Counted from the stretch's first letter, positions 15,708 to 25,015 are shown. The stretch: DNA of 64,000 nt from Streptomyces griseocarneus (GCF_014655595.1 NZ_BNBL01000009.1:1-64000), one strand, 5' to 3'. Notes: generated from the letters alone by a model not told the origin. Made by a program: numbers and translations.

Positions 15708-17342
15708 ATGACCATGACCGGTGGCAGCCGCGCGGCACGGGGCGCGGATCTGCTCCTGACCGCGATCGCCGCGGTGAGCTGGGCGTTCCTCGCGATGGCC
15801 GGGGTCGCGGCGCTGGGCCTGCACCTCCTGGGGGCGGACACGGCCGGATCCCTGGGCCCGATGACGGCCGCCGTGGTCGTCCTCGCGGTCGGCGGATCGG
15901 TCACCCCCTCGGGCTCCGTCGAAGCATTCGGCCTGACGGGCGCGGGGGCGCACACCACCATCGACATCGCGCCACTGGGCGTCGCCCTGGTGGGGGCGCT
16001 GCTGCTCGGCTGGGTCTTCGCCCGTTCGCTGCGCGCCCTGGGCCCGAGCGTGGGCGGCGCGGAGCTGGCGGCCCGGGCAGGGGCGGTCGTCGTCCTCTTC
16101 CTCCTGATATTGGGCGCTCTCGCCTGGGCGGGCTCCTCCACCGTCACCTTCGACGGGAGCGGGCTGGGACTGCCCGGCGCGTCCGGCGGTGGCGGGCCCG
16201 GCCTGGAGATACCCGGCCTCGGCGACATCGGGGACATCGGCGGCGGTCTCACCGACCGCCTCAAGGACCTCGCCGACGCCAAGGCCTCCGTCGGCTTCTC
16301 CGTACGCACCGGCCCCTCGCTGTTCGGCGGGCTGGCATGGGTGCTCGGTGTGCTGCTGATCACGCTGGTCTCGGCCCGCCGGGCCCCGCTGCCGCGCGGC
16401 TGGGAGGCCCTGCACCGCGGCGTCCGCCCGGCGGCCTCGGCGCTGCGCGCGGTGCTGGTGCTGGCGGTCGTGGCCGGGCTAGCGGCCGCGGCGGTCGCCG
16501 GCGCGAGTGACGGTCACCCCGGGCGGGTGGCCGGTGCCGCGCTGCTCGGGGCGCCCAACGGGGTGTGGCTGGGGGTGCCGCTGGGGCTGTTCGTGCCCCT
16601 GCGGGGGGTGGCGAGCGGGTCGCTGCTGCAGGTGCTGCCCCACCCCCTGGACGACCTGCTGCGGATGAGGGCCGGGCAGGACGTGTCGGTTGCCCGCCTC
16701 GCCGAGCTCGAGCCGGGCGTGTGGCTGCTGCCCATGGGGTGCGGGCTGCTGATGGTGACGGCCGGGGTGCTCACGGCGGCCCGTACGCCCCGGGGGACGG
16801 CGGGCGCGGTGGGCTTCGCCGGGCGGTGCGGGCTGGCGCTGGGCGCGGCCACGGCGGTGGCGCTGCCGCTGCTGGTGCTGGCGACGCGGGTGAAGGCGGA
16901 CGCGAGCCTGTCGGTGCTGGGCATCGACGCGATGGGGGCGGGGCTGGAGCTGAGCGGGAGCGCGCCGGCGGCCGCGCTGCTGGGCGCGGTGTGGGGGTTC
17001 GTGGCGGGGGTGGCCGGGGGGCTGCTGGCGTACGCGACGGGGGCGGCGGGGCGCCGGGCGGCACCGCTCGCGCGCGGTGCGGTGGCTGCCGGGGGCGGTG
17101 CGTACCCGGATCCGGCGTACCTGCCGGGGCCGTACAACCCCTCGCCGGGCTACCGGCCCGCGCGGGCGGAGACCAATCCCTACCTGCGGCAGCCGGGGGA
17201 CGACCCGTTCAGCGCACCCACGCAGACGAGCCGCTCGCCGTTGCGGCCGCCGCCCCGCCCGCCCCGGCAGCCGGGCTACCGCTACGGGTCCTCGCCCGTG
17301 CCCCCGCCGGACGAACCGCCTCCGCCACGGGGGCGCGGCTAG
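15708..17342 (+). CDS. Streptophobe-family membrane protein
   Basis: A 544-residue integral membrane protein of the streptophobe type, a Streptomyces-restricted family without assigned function. It has roughly ten or more hydrophobic segments (for example GALLLGWVFARSLRALGP and VVVLFLLILGALAWAG), a Gly-rich loop around 160-185, and a C-terminal cytosolic tail of about 90 residues rich in Pro, Arg and Tyr. ATG at 15708 is preferred, with GGGGGG six bases upstream; GTG 15705 and ATG 15690 are in frame. It is divergent from the FHA-ABC gene and followed on the same strand by serB. Confidence 0.8.
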   Translation: MTMTGGSRAARGADLLLTAIAAVSWAFLAMAGVAALGLHLLGADTAGSLGPMTAAVVVLAVGGSVTPSGSVEAFGLTGAGAHTTIDIAPLGVALVGALLLGWVFARSLRALGPSVGGAELAARAGAVVVLFLLILGALAWAGSSTVTFDGSGLGLPGASGGGGPGLEIPGLGDIGDIGGGLTDRLKDLADAKASVGFSVRTGPSLFGGLAWVLGVLLITLVSARRAPLPRGWEALHRGVRPAASALRAVLVLAVVAGLAAAAVAGASDGHPGRVAGAALLGAPNGVWLGVPLGLFVPLRGVASGSLLQVLPHPLDDLLRMRAGQDVSVARLAELEPGVWLLPMGCGLLMVTAGVLTAARTPRGTAGAVGFAGRCGLALGAATAVALPLLVLATRVKADASLSVLGIDAMGAGLELSGSAPAAALLGAVWGFVAGVAGGLLAYATGAAGRRAAPLARGAVAAGGGAYPDPAYLPGPYNPSPGYRPARAETNPYLRQPGDDPFSAPTQTSRSPLRPPPRPPRQPGYRYGSSPVPPPDEPPPPRGRG

Positions 17343-17407
17343 GGCCCGCGGGGCCGGGGGGCCGTCCGCCGGTCGGGACACCTGTGCGGGTCCGGCGCGG
17401 GGGCGGA

Positions 17408-17413
17408 TACCGT
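17408..17413 (+). promoter_or_regulatory. TACCGT -10 box ahead of serB
   Basis: TACCGT ends nine bases before the serB ATG, so the transcript would be leaderless or nearly so. An AGGA overlaps the gap but is too close to the ATG to be an ideal ribosome site. Confidence 0.45.
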
Positions 17414-17422
17414 AGGAACACC

Positions 17423-18655
17423 ATGAGTGCATCGCAGACCCCGCCTGCCACCGCCGTCACCGGCGACGCCGACCCGACCCTGCTCGTCAAGATCTTCGGT
17501 AAGGACCGGCCGGGCATCACCGCCGGGCTCTTCGACACCCTCGCCGCCTACGCCGTGGACGTCATAGACATCGAGCAGGTCGTCACGCGGGGCCGGATCA
17601 CCCTCTGCGCGCTGGTCACCGCTCCCTCCGGGGGCGCGGCGACCGAGGGCTCGCTGCGGGCGACCGTGCACAGCTGGGCGGAGTCGATGCACCTGCAGAC
17701 CGAGATCATCTCCGGCCGGGGCGACAACCGGCCCCGCGGCACGGGCCGTTCGCACGTCACCGTGCTCGGCCACCCGCTCACCGCCGAGTCGACGGCCGCC
17801 ATCGCCGCCGCCATCACCGACACCGGCGGCAACATCGACCGCATCTTCCGCCTCGCCAAGTACCCCGTCACGGCCGTGGAGTTCGCGGTGTCGGGCACGG
17901 ACACGGAGAAGCTGCGCACCGCGCTGGCCATCGAATCGGCGGCGCTCGGCGTGGACGTGGCCGTCGTGGCGGCCGGTCTGCAGCGCCGGGCGCAGCGGCT
18001 GGTGGTGATGGACGTGGACTCCACGCTCATCCAGGACGAGGTCATCGAGCTGTTCGCGGCCCACGCGGGCTGTGAGGCGGAGGTGGCCGAGGTGACCGCG
18101 CGGGCGATGCGCGGCGAGCTGGACTTCGAGCAGTCCCTGCACGCGCGGGTGGCGCTGCTGGCGGGGCTGGACGCGTCGGTGGTGGAGAAGGTGCGGGCCG
18201 AGGTGCGGCTCACGCCGGGCGCCCGCACCCTGATCAAGACCCTCAAGCGGCTGGGCTTCCAGGTCGGCGTGGTCTCCGGCGGCTTCACCCAGGTCACCGA
18301 CGACCTGCGGGAGCGGCTGGGCCTGGACTTCGCCTCCGCCAACACCCTCGAGATCGTGGACGGGAAGCTGACCGGCCGGGTGACCGGGGAGATCGTGGAC
18401 CGGGCGGGCAAGGCCCGGCTGCTGCGCCGGTTCGCGGCCGAGGCCGGGGTGCCGCTGTCCCAGACGGTGGCGGTCGGGGACGGCGCCAACGACCTCGACA
18501 TGCTCAACGCGGCGGGCCTGGGCGTGGCGTTCAACGCCAAGCCCGTGGTCCGCGAGGCCGCGCACACGGCCGTGAACGTGCCGTTCCTGGACACCGTGCT
18601 CTATCTGCTGGGCGTCACCCGGGAAGAGGTCGAGGCGGCCAACACCCACGAGTGA
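17423..18655 (+). CDS. serB: Phosphoserine phosphatase SerB with ACT domains
   Basis: A 410-residue enzyme that removes phosphate from O-phosphoserine, the last step of serine synthesis. Two N-terminal ACT-type domains (about 20-95 and 108-180) begin LLVKIFGKDRPGITAGLFD. The HAD catalytic domain starts at Asp197 and Asp199 in VMDVDSTLIQDEVIELFA, with GVVSGGFTQV and VGDGANDLDML further on as motifs II and IV. The two-ACT layout matches mycobacterial and Streptomyces SerB, in which the ACT domains sense serine. The start at 17423 is set by the TACCGT box just upstream. Confidence 0.95.
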   Translation: MSASQTPPATAVTGDADPTLLVKIFGKDRPGITAGLFDTLAAYAVDVIDIEQVVTRGRITLCALVTAPSGGAATEGSLRATVHSWAESMHLQTEIISGRGDNRPRGTGRSHVTVLGHPLTAESTAAIAAAITDTGGNIDRIFRLAKYPVTAVEFAVSGTDTEKLRTALAIESAALGVDVAVVAAGLQRRAQRLVVMDVDSTLIQDEVIELFAAHAGCEAEVAEVTARAMRGELDFEQSLHARVALLAGLDASVVEKVRAEVRLTPGARTLIKTLKRLGFQVGVVSGGFTQVTDDLRERLGLDFASANTLEIVDGKLTGRVTGEIVDRAGKARLLRRFAAEAGVPLSQTVAVGDGANDLDMLNAAGLGVAFNAKPVVREAAHTAVNVPFLDTVLYLLGVTREEVEAANTHE

Positions 18656-18704
18656 GGCCGCCGAGCCCCGGCATCCGTCGGGCAGCCCCCGCGGACGGCC
18701 CCGG

Positions 18705-19223
18705 TCAGGCGTGCGGAGTCCAGAAGGCGATCAGCCGGCCCACGCCGTGCTCGACGCTCTTCCACGAGCCGCCGAAGGCGAGCACCGCGATCGCCGCGGT
18801 GGGGAAGCCGGAACGGTTCATCCGGGCCAGCAGGTCGCCATCCGCCTCGCCGGCCAGGGCGTCGGCCAGGGCGTGCATCCCGGGGTTGTGACCGATGAGC
18901 ACCAGGTCGCGCACCTCGTCGGAGACCTCGTTGAGCAGCGCGATCAGCTCGCCGAGGGAGGCCTCGTACATCCGGTCCTCGTAGACCGTCCGCGGGCGCT
19001 GCGGCAGCTCATGGACGGCGAGCTTCCAGGTCTCACGGGTCCGTGCGGAGGTGGAGCACAGGGCCAGGTCGGGGCTGATGCCGGAGCCGGCGAGCCAGCG
19101 CCCGGCGACCGGGGCGTCCTTGCGGCCGCGCTCGGCGAGCGGACGTTCGTGGTCGTCCACGTCGGACCATTCCGCCTTGGCGTGCCGGAGGATGACAATC
19201 CTGCGGGTGTCGGAGGAGCTCAT
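18705..19223 (-). CDS. SixA-like histidine phosphatase family protein
   Basis: A 172-residue member of the histidine phosphatase superfamily, SixA subgroup. The catalytic motif is IVILRHAKAEW (His14), with the second histidine in VLIGHNPGMHALADAL (about 115). SixA in E. coli removes phosphate from histidine phosphotransfer proteins; the substrate here is not known. The protein is a compact single domain with no signal peptide. It is convergent with serB, with about 50 bases between stops. The start at 19223 gives MSSSDTRRIVILRHAK, typical for the group. Confidence 0.9.
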   Translation of the reverse strand: MSSSDTRRIVILRHAKAEWSDVDDHERPLAERGRKDAPVAGRWLAGSGISPDLALCSTSARTRETWKLAVHELPQRPRTVYEDRMYEASLGELIALLNEVSDEVRDLVLIGHNPGMHALADALAGEADGDLLARMNRSGFPTAAIAVLAFGGSWKSVEHGVGRLIAFWTPHA

Positions 19224-19309
19224 GTCGTCCAGCTTCGCACGAAACCCATGGCGAGGCGCGGGGTGTTGGCAGGCTTGACCCCGCAGGGTGGCGCCCCCGC
19301 GGACGGCGC

Positions 19310-19549
19310 TCACGGCGCCCAGTGCCCCGCCGAGTACTGGACGAGCTGCACCACGCGCGCCAGCGTGCTCCCGCCCGGCGCGGCGCCGCCGTCCGCCGCG
19401 GCGGGCGAGGACAGCAGACAGAAGAGGGTCACGAACGCGACGGCGGGAAGCACGAGGGCCCACCACGGCAGCCTGGTCTGCGGCCCGGGCCGGGCGCCGG
19501 CGTGAAGCCGTGCACCGGCGTGAACGGGAGCCTGCCTGCCGGCGGACAT
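19310..19549 (-). CDS. Small membrane protein of unknown function
   Basis: A 79-residue protein with a short basic N-terminus, one hydrophobic segment (WWALVLPAVAFVTLFCLL, about 29-46) and an outer Gly/Ala stretch, ending ARVVQLVQYSAGHWAP. It is probably a single-pass membrane protein with the C-terminus outside. The start is well supported by GGAGG seven bases upstream of the ATG at 19549. I do not recognise the family. It is separated from its upstream neighbour by a very strong hairpin. Confidence 0.7.
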   Translation of the reverse strand: MSAGRQAPVHAGARLHAGARPGPQTRLPWWALVLPAVAFVTLFCLLSSPAAADGGAAPGGSTLARVVQLVQYSAGHWAP

Positions 19550-19659
19550 GGGATCGCCTCCGAGGGTCGGTGCACCGCCGCGTCGCGGTGTACTACGAAC
19601 CTACGGAGAGCGGGGGCCGCCGCCCATCCGGCAACCCACCCACTCCTCCCTGACCCTGA

Positions 19660-19703
19660 CCCCCTAGGGGATGGTGGGGCTGTCCCCACCATCCCCTAGG
19701 GGG
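19660..19703. terminator. Perfect 20-bp stem-loop
   Basis: Arms 19660-19679 and 19684-19703 are exact inverted repeats of 20 bases with a 4-base loop, the longest simple hairpin I found in the window. On the minus strand it follows the SGM_5486-type gene by about 66 bases and precedes the small membrane protein gene. A terminator is most likely; the remainder of this 220-base gap shows no gene. Confidence 0.75.
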
Positions 19704-19769
19704 AGGGGCGGGGAGGGGGCGGGGATGCGGCACAGCGGCCCCGGCGCCCCGGCTCAGGAAGAGCCCGGC

Positions 19770-19892
19770 TCAGGGGGAGGCGATCGTCGCGATGACGGCG
19801 ATGACGACGGTGATGCCGAGCATCACGCCGAGGATGGTCAGCAGGGCCTTCTGGCCGTTCTTGGGGTTCGGGTTCTCGTCGAGGACGGGCAT
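19770..19892 (-). CDS. SGM_5486-type 40-residue membrane protein
   Basis: A 40-residue ORF starting MPVLDENPNPKNGQKALL, followed by one hydrophobic helix and ending TIASP. This matches, from memory, the very small Streptomyces family named SGM_5486 transporter-associated protein: a short polar head with NPNPKNGQK and a single membrane span. Codon third positions are almost all G or C. No function is established. It lies between a secreted protein gene upstream and a strong terminator downstream, all on the minus strand. Confidence 0.8.
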   Translation of the reverse strand: MPVLDENPNPKNGQKALLTILGVMLGITVVIAVIATIASP

Positions 19893-19925
19893 GGCGACAG
19901 TCTCCCATCCCGCTCCCGGCGGCCG

Positions 19926-20270
19926 TCATCCGGGCGTGTGGGTCACCCACGCCTTGCGGACCTCCAGCCAGCAGCGCTGGGTGAGGGTGACGTGGCCGGC
20001 CGGCCCGACGGTGACCGGGGCGGTGTCCATGGCGGGATCCCACCAGCGGGCGCACATCACGTGCAGCTGCACGCGGTCGGGGCGGGAGTCGCCGTTGAAG
20101 CAGTCGGACCGGGCGTGGGAGCCCAGGACGCGGGTGTGGCACTCCGCCTCGCGCCGCGGCTCCAGCACGCGGGAGGCGTGCCCGCCGTGCCCGGCGGCCG
20201 TCGCCTGGGCACCGGACAGAGCGGCGGTCGCCAGCAGCAGCGCCGCCGCGCCGCATATCGGGAAGCGCAT
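19926..20270 (-). CDS. Small secreted protein of unknown function
   Basis: A 114-residue exported protein. It has a signal peptide (about 1-26, ending ATAAG), then a mature part with four cysteines (in AECHT, DCFNG, VMCARW and QRCWLE), consistent with two disulfides. The mature domain is short and basic/aromatic with no motif I can name. The start at 20270 is supported by GGGAGGAGG about nine bases upstream. It is followed at a short distance by the SGM_5486-type gene on the same strand. Confidence 0.72.
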   Translation of the reverse strand: MRFPICGAAALLLATAALSGAQATAAGHGGHASRVLEPRREAECHTRVLGSHARSDCFNGDSRPDRVQLHVMCARWWDPAMDTAPVTVGPAGHVTLTQRCWLEVRKAWVTHTPG

Positions 20271-20399
20271 CAGCCGGTACCTCCTCCCTGCCCCCAGTGT
20301 GCGGGCGCGGGCCGTCCCGCACGACCCGGGAACGCGCGATGCCCGCCCCGGCGGGTGCCGGAACGGGCATCGGGATGCGCTGGGAATGCGCTGCGGGCG

Positions 20400-21170
20400 T
20401 CAGGCACCCATCATGTGCACGCCGCCGTCGACGTGGACGATCTCGCCCGTGGTGCGGGGGAAGAAGTCCGACAGCATGCCGACGACACCGCGGCCGGCCG
20501 GCTCCGGGTCGGCCAGGTCCCAGCCGATGGGGGCGCGGTGGTTCCACACGTCCGCGAGCTCCTCGAAGCCCGGGATGGACTTGGCGGCCATGGACTTGAT
20601 GGGGCCGGCCGAGACCAGGTTGCAGCGGATGCCCTTGGGGCCCAGGTCGCGCGCGAGGTAGCGGTTGGTGCCCTCGAGGGCGGCCTTGGCGACGCCCATC
20701 CAGTCGTACTTCGGCCAGGCGATCTGCGCGTCGAAGGTCAGACCCACGATGGCCGAGCCCTGCGGCATCAGCGGCAGCAGGGCCATGGCCAGCGACTTGT
20801 AGGAGTACGCCGAGACCTGCACGGCCGTCGAGACGTCCTCCCAGGAGGCCTCGAGGAAGTTGAAGGCGCCCTGCGGGCCGAAGGCGATGGAGTGCACGAT
20901 GCCGTCGAGGGGCACGTCGTCGCCGAGGTGCTCGCGGACCTTGTCGGCGAGCCCGTCGAGGTGCTCCTGGTTGGTGACGTCCAGCTCGATGACCGGCGCG
21001 GGCTTGGGCAGCCGCTTGGCGATGCGCTCGACGAGGGAGAGGCGGCCGAAGCCGGTCAGGATGACCTCGGCGCCCTCGTTCTGGGCGACCTTGGCGGCCT
21101 GGAAGGCGATCGAGGCCTCGGTGAGGACACCCGTGACGAGGATGCGCTTGCCTGCGAGGATTCCACTCAT
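20400..21170 (-). CDS. fabI: Enoyl-ACP reductase (NADH) FabI
   Basis: A 256-residue InhA/FabI-type enoyl-acyl-carrier-protein reductase, which carries out the last reduction in each round of type II fatty-acid elongation. The nucleotide-binding start is ILVTGVLTEASIAFQAA. The catalytic pair is in KYDWMGVAKAALE (Tyr then Lys six residues on), as in mycobacterial InhA. HSIAFGPQGA and the C-terminal GEIVHVDGGVHMMGA complete the family pattern. It lies five bases after fabG on the same strand, the same order as mycobacterial mabA-inhA, so the two are almost certainly co-transcribed. Confidence 0.95.
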   Translation of the reverse strand: MSGILAGKRILVTGVLTEASIAFQAAKVAQNEGAEVILTGFGRLSLVERIAKRLPKPAPVIELDVTNQEHLDGLADKVREHLGDDVPLDGIVHSIAFGPQGAFNFLEASWEDVSTAVQVSAYSYKSLAMALLPLMPQGSAIVGLTFDAQIAWPKYDWMGVAKAALEGTNRYLARDLGPKGIRCNLVSAGPIKSMAAKSIPGFEELADVWNHRAPIGWDLADPEPAGRGVVGMLSDFFPRTTGEIVHVDGGVHMMGA

Positions 21171-21175
21171 GTCGA

Positions 21176-21895
21176 TCAGTGACCCATGCCCAATCCGCCG
21201 TCTACGGGAATGACGGCTCCGGTGATGTATGCGGCGTCCTCGGAGGCGAGGAAGCGGACCGAGGCGGCGATCTCCTCGGGCTGCGCGTAGCGGCCCAGCG
21301 GGACGTTGGCGACGATGCCGGCGCGCTGCTCGTCGCTGAGCACGCGGGTCATGTCGGTGTCCACGAAACCGGGCGCCACGACGTTGACGGTGATGTTGCG
21401 GGAGCCCAGCTCACGGGAGAGCGAGCGGGCGAAGCCGACCAGTCCGGCCTTGGAGGCGGCGTAGTTCGCCTGGCCCGCCGAGCCCATCAGGCCCACGACG
21501 GACGAGATCAGCACGACGCGGCCCTTGCGGGCGCGCAGCATGCCCTTCGAGGCGCGCTTGACGACGCGGAACGTGCCGGTCAGGTTGGTCTCCACCACCG
21601 AGGTGAAGTCCTCCTCGGACATGCGCAGCAGCAGCTGGTCACGGGTGACGCCGGCGTTGGCCACCAGCACCTCGACCGCGCCCTGCTTGTCCTCGATCTC
21701 CTTGTAGGCCTGCTCGACCTGCTCCGGGTCGGTGATGTCGCACTTGACGGCGAGGCACCCCAGGTCCAGGAGCTCGGCGGGCGGCTCCCCCGAGCGGTAG
21801 GTGAAGGCGACCTTGTCCCCCGCATCGGCGAAGGCGCGCGCGATGGCGAGGCCGATGCCCCGGTTTCCTCCGGTGACGAGAACCGAGCGGCTCAC
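21176..21895 (-). CDS. fabG: 3-oxoacyl-ACP reductase FabG
   Basis: A 239-residue short-chain dehydrogenase that reduces 3-oxoacyl-ACP in fatty-acid synthesis. It has VLVTGGNRGIGLAIA at the N-terminus, NAGVTRDQLLLRM, the catalytic Ser in ISSVVGLMGSAGQ and the Tyr/Lys pair in ANYAASKAGLVGF, and ends DGGLGMGH. It is the first gene of the fabG-fabI pair. The GTG at 21895 is chosen for its AAGGGTG site; upstream in-frame codons add a non-homologous extension. It is divergent from tldD with about 190 bases between, which must hold both promoters. Confidence 0.95.
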   Translation of the reverse strand: MSRSVLVTGGNRGIGLAIARAFADAGDKVAFTYRSGEPPAELLDLGCLAVKCDITDPEQVEQAYKEIEDKQGAVEVLVANAGVTRDQLLLRMSEEDFTSVVETNLTGTFRVVKRASKGMLRARKGRVVLISSVVGLMGSAGQANYAASKAGLVGFARSLSRELGSRNITVNVVAPGFVDTDMTRVLSDEQRAGIVANVPLGRYAQPEEIAASVRFLASEDAAYITGAVIPVDGGLGMGH

Positions 21896-22085
21896 AGGAT
21901 CACCCTTCCGTTTACGTATCCATAGGTAGTGCTGGACTACACCGAACGTATCGGTAGACGTCACCAAAGCGGCAATCGACCTGCGACAGGGGGGATGGGC
22001 GGTCACTGTTGGATCTCTACAGAACCGGGGTCCGGCGGCCGCGACCATGGTTCACTTCCGTCACATACGAGAAGGAGAGTGGACC

Positions 22086-23612
22086 GTGCCGCATGAGATC
22101 GATCCGTCATTCCTGGCGCTGCCGCTGCGGCCGCTGGCCGACGCCGCTCTCGCGCGCGCCCGCGCGCTGGGGTCCTCGCACGCGGAGTTCCGCTTCGAGC
22201 GGGTGCGCAGCGCGTCGTGGCGGCTGCGGGACGCCCGGCCGGCGGGTTCCTCGGACGACACCGACCTGGGATACGCGGTGCGTGTGGTGCACGAGGGGAC
22301 GTGGGGGTTCGCGGCCGGCGTCGACCTGACGATGGACGCCGCCGCCCGGGTGGCCTCGCAGGCGGTGGCCATGGCCAAGCTGTCGGCCAAGGTGATCGCC
22401 GCCGCCGGGTCCGACGAGAGGGTGGAGCTCGCGGACGAGCCGGTGCACGCGGAGCGCACCTGGGTCTCGTCGTACGACATCGACCCCTTCCAGGTGCCGG
22501 ACGCCGAGAAGACGGGGCTGCTCACCCAGTGGAGCGAGCGGCTGCTGGCGGCGGACGGGGTGGACCACGCGGACGCCACCCTGACGACCGTGCACGAGAA
22601 CAAGTTCTACGCGGACTCGGCCGGCACGACCACCACCCAGCAGCGCGTGCGGGTGCACCCGCAGCTGACCGCCGTGGCCGTGGACCCGGCCACCGGCGAC
22701 TTCGACTCGATGCGCACCCTCGCCCCGCCGACCGGGCGCGGCTGGGAGTACCTGACCGGCGCGGGCGGCTGGGACTGGGACGCCGAACTGGCCGGGATGC
22801 CGGAGCTGCTGGCCGAGAAGATGCGGGCGCCGAGCGTCGAGGCGGGCACGTACGACCTGGTGGTGGACCCCTCCAACCTGTGGCTGACGATCCACGAGTC
22901 CATCGGCCACGCCACCGAGCTGGACCGGGCGCTCGGCTACGAGGCCGCCTACGCCGGCACCTCCTTCGCCACCCCCGACCTGCTGGGCACGCTGAAGTAC
23001 GGCTCCCCCGTCATGAACGTCACCGGCGACCGCACCGCCGAGCACGGCCTGGCGACGATCGGCTACGACGACGAGGGCGTGGCCGCCCAGTCCTGGGACC
23101 TGGTCAAGGACGGCATCCTGGTGGGCTATCAGACCGACCGGCGCATCGCCCGGCTGACCGGCCAGGGCCGCTCCAACGGCTGCGCGTTCGCCGACTCGCC
23201 CTCCCACGTGCCGGTGCAGCGGATGGCCAACGTCTCGCTGCGGCCGGCGGACGGCGGCCCGTCGACCGAGGAGCTGATCTCCGGGGTGAAGAACGGCATC
23301 TACGTCGTCGGCGACCGCTCGTGGTCGATCGACATGCAGCGCTACAACTTCCAATTCACGGGGCAGAGGGCATACGCAATCCGGAACGGCCGCCTTCAGG
23401 GGCAGGTCCGGGACTTTGCATACCAGGGGATCACGCCTGAGTTCTGGGGCTCGATGAAGGCCGTGGGCGGCCCGCAGACCTATGTGCTGGGTGGCGCGTT
23501 CAACTGCGGCAAGGCCCAGCCGGGGCAGGTCGCGGCGGTCTCGCACGGCTGCCCGTCGGCCCTCTTCGAGGGCGTCAACATCTTGAACACCACGCAGGAG
23601 GCCGGTCAGTGA
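22086..23612 (+). CDS. tldD: Metallopeptidase subunit TldD
   Basis: A 508-residue TldD-type zinc metallopeptidase, the catalytic subunit of the TldD/TldE heteromer that degrades unfolded peptides and in some bacteria trims RiPP precursors. The zinc motif HESIGHATELD sits at about His270. The C-terminal CGKAQPGQVAAVSHGCP stretch is also family-typical. The GTG at 22086 is chosen for AAGGAG eight bases upstream. Its stop overlaps the start of the TldE gene (GTGA), so the two subunits are co-translated. Confidence 0.94.
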   Translation: MPHEIDPSFLALPLRPLADAALARARALGSSHAEFRFERVRSASWRLRDARPAGSSDDTDLGYAVRVVHEGTWGFAAGVDLTMDAAARVASQAVAMAKLSAKVIAAAGSDERVELADEPVHAERTWVSSYDIDPFQVPDAEKTGLLTQWSERLLAADGVDHADATLTTVHENKFYADSAGTTTTQQRVRVHPQLTAVAVDPATGDFDSMRTLAPPTGRGWEYLTGAGGWDWDAELAGMPELLAEKMRAPSVEAGTYDLVVDPSNLWLTIHESIGHATELDRALGYEAAYAGTSFATPDLLGTLKYGSPVMNVTGDRTAEHGLATIGYDDEGVAAQSWDLVKDGILVGYQTDRRIARLTGQGRSNGCAFADSPSHVPVQRMANVSLRPADGGPSTEELISGVKNGIYVVGDRSWSIDMQRYNFQFTGQRAYAIRNGRLQGQVRDFAYQGITPEFWGSMKAVGGPQTYVLGGAFNCGKAQPGQVAAVSHGCPSALFEGVNILNTTQEAGQ

Positions 23613-25015
23613 GCCCGCGGAACACCAGCAAGCCCCACGAGATCGTCGAGCGCGTCCTCGAGCTCTCGCGTGCCGACGGCTGCGTCGTGATCGCGCGCGA
23701 GGAGTCCACCGCCAATCTGCGCTGGGCCGGCAACGCCCTGACCACCAACGGCGTCACCCGCGGCCGGAGCGTCACCGTCGTGGCGACCGTCGACGGGGCC
23801 GAGGGCACGGCGTCCGGCGTGGTCTCCCGGACCGCCGTCACCGCGGACGACCTGGAGCCGCTGGTACGGGCGGCGGAGGCGGCGGCCCGCGAGGCGGGGC
23901 CGGCGGAGGACGCCCAGCCGCTGGTGACGGGCGTGCCGCACTCCCCCGGCTTCACCGACGCGCCCGCCGAGACCTCCTCCGCCGTCTTCGACGCCTTCGC
24001 GCCGGCCCTCGGCGAGGCCTTCGCCCGGGCCCGCTCCCAGGGCCGCGAGCTGTACGGCTTCGCCCGCCACGAGATGGAGTCCAGCTACCTCGGCACCTCG
24101 GCGGGGCTGCGGCTGCGCCACGACCAGCCCACCGGCGCCCTCGAGCTGAACGCCAAGACGCCGGACCGCACCCGCTCGGCGTGGGCGGGCCGGGCCACCC
24201 GGGACTTCACCGACGTGGACCCCGGCGCGCTGGACGCCGAGCTCGCCGAGCGGCTCGCGTGGGCGGACCGCCGGCTCGAGCTGCCCGCCGGGCGCTACGA
24301 GACGTTGCTGCCCCCGACGGCCGTGGCGGACCTGCTCGTGTACCAGCAGTGGTCGGCCACGGCCCGGGACGCGGCCGAGGGCCGCACCGTCTTCTCCCAG
24401 CCCGGCGGCGGCACCCGGATCGGGGAGAAGCTGTCGGACCTGCCGCTGACCCTGCGCAGCGACCCGCACGCGCCGGGCCTGGAGTGCGCGCCGTTCGTGC
24501 TCGCGGGCAGCTCGGGCGACGACGCGTCGGTCTTCGACAACGGCCTGCCGGTCACCGCCACCGAGTGGATCCGCGAGGGCGTGCTCGAGCACCTGCTGAC
24601 CACGCGGCACAGCGCGGGGCTGACGGGCCTGCCGATGACCCCGTACACCGACAACCTGATCCTGGACGGCGGCGGCACCCGGTCGCTGGCGGAGATGGTC
24701 GCCGCGAGCGGCCACGACGGGCCGGTCCTGCTGCTGACCTGCCTGTGGTACATCCGCGAGGTGGACCCGGCGTCGCTGCTGCTGACCGGGCTGACCCGGG
24801 ACGGGGTGTACCTCGTGGAGAAGGGGGAGGTCGTCGGCGAGGTGAACAACTTCCGCTTCAACGAGTCCCCGGTGTCGCTGCTCTCCCGGGCCACCGAGGC
24901 GGGCCGGACCGAGCCGACGCTGCCGCGCGAGTGGGGGGACTACTTCACCCGGGCGGCCATGCCGGCCCTGCGGATCCCGGACTTCAACATGAGCTCGGTC
25001 AGCCGGGGCGTGTGA
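23609..25015 (+). CDS. tldE: TldE/PmbA family protein
   Basis: A 468-residue TldE/PmbA-type protein, the non-catalytic partner of TldD. It lacks the HExxxH zinc motif but keeps the family fold, with SYLGTSAGLRLRHDQPTG in the middle and YTDNLILDGGG and NNFRFNESPVSLLSR near the C-terminus. It overlaps tldD by four bases. I saw no modified-peptide precursor or RiPP enzyme nearby, so a general proteolytic role is the default reading. Confidence 0.93.
   Translation: MSPRNTSKPHEIVERVLELSRADGCVVIAREESTANLRWAGNALTTNGVTRGRSVTVVATVDGAEGTASGVVSRTAVTADDLEPLVRAAEAAAREAGPAEDAQPLVTGVPHSPGFTDAPAETSSAVFDAFAPALGEAFARARSQGRELYGFARHEMESSYLGTSAGLRLRHDQPTGALELNAKTPDRTRSAWAGRATRDFTDVDPGALDAELAERLAWADRRLELPAGRYETLLPPTAVADLLVYQQWSATARDAAEGRTVFSQPGGGTRIGEKLSDLPLTLRSDPHAPGLECAPFVLAGSSGDDASVFDNGLPVTATEWIREGVLEHLLTTRHSAGLTGLPMTPYTDNLILDGGGTRSLAEMVAASGHDGPVLLLTCLWYIREVDPASLLLTGLTRDGVYLVEKGEVVGEVNNFRFNESPVSLLSRATEAGRTEPTLPREWGDYFTRAAMPALRIPDFNMSSVSRGV

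Noticed and set aside
22086..25015. tldD-tldE as part of a RiPP cluster
   Set aside because: No precursor-like ORF or modification enzyme is nearby; the pair is flanked by fatty-acid and translation housekeeping genes.
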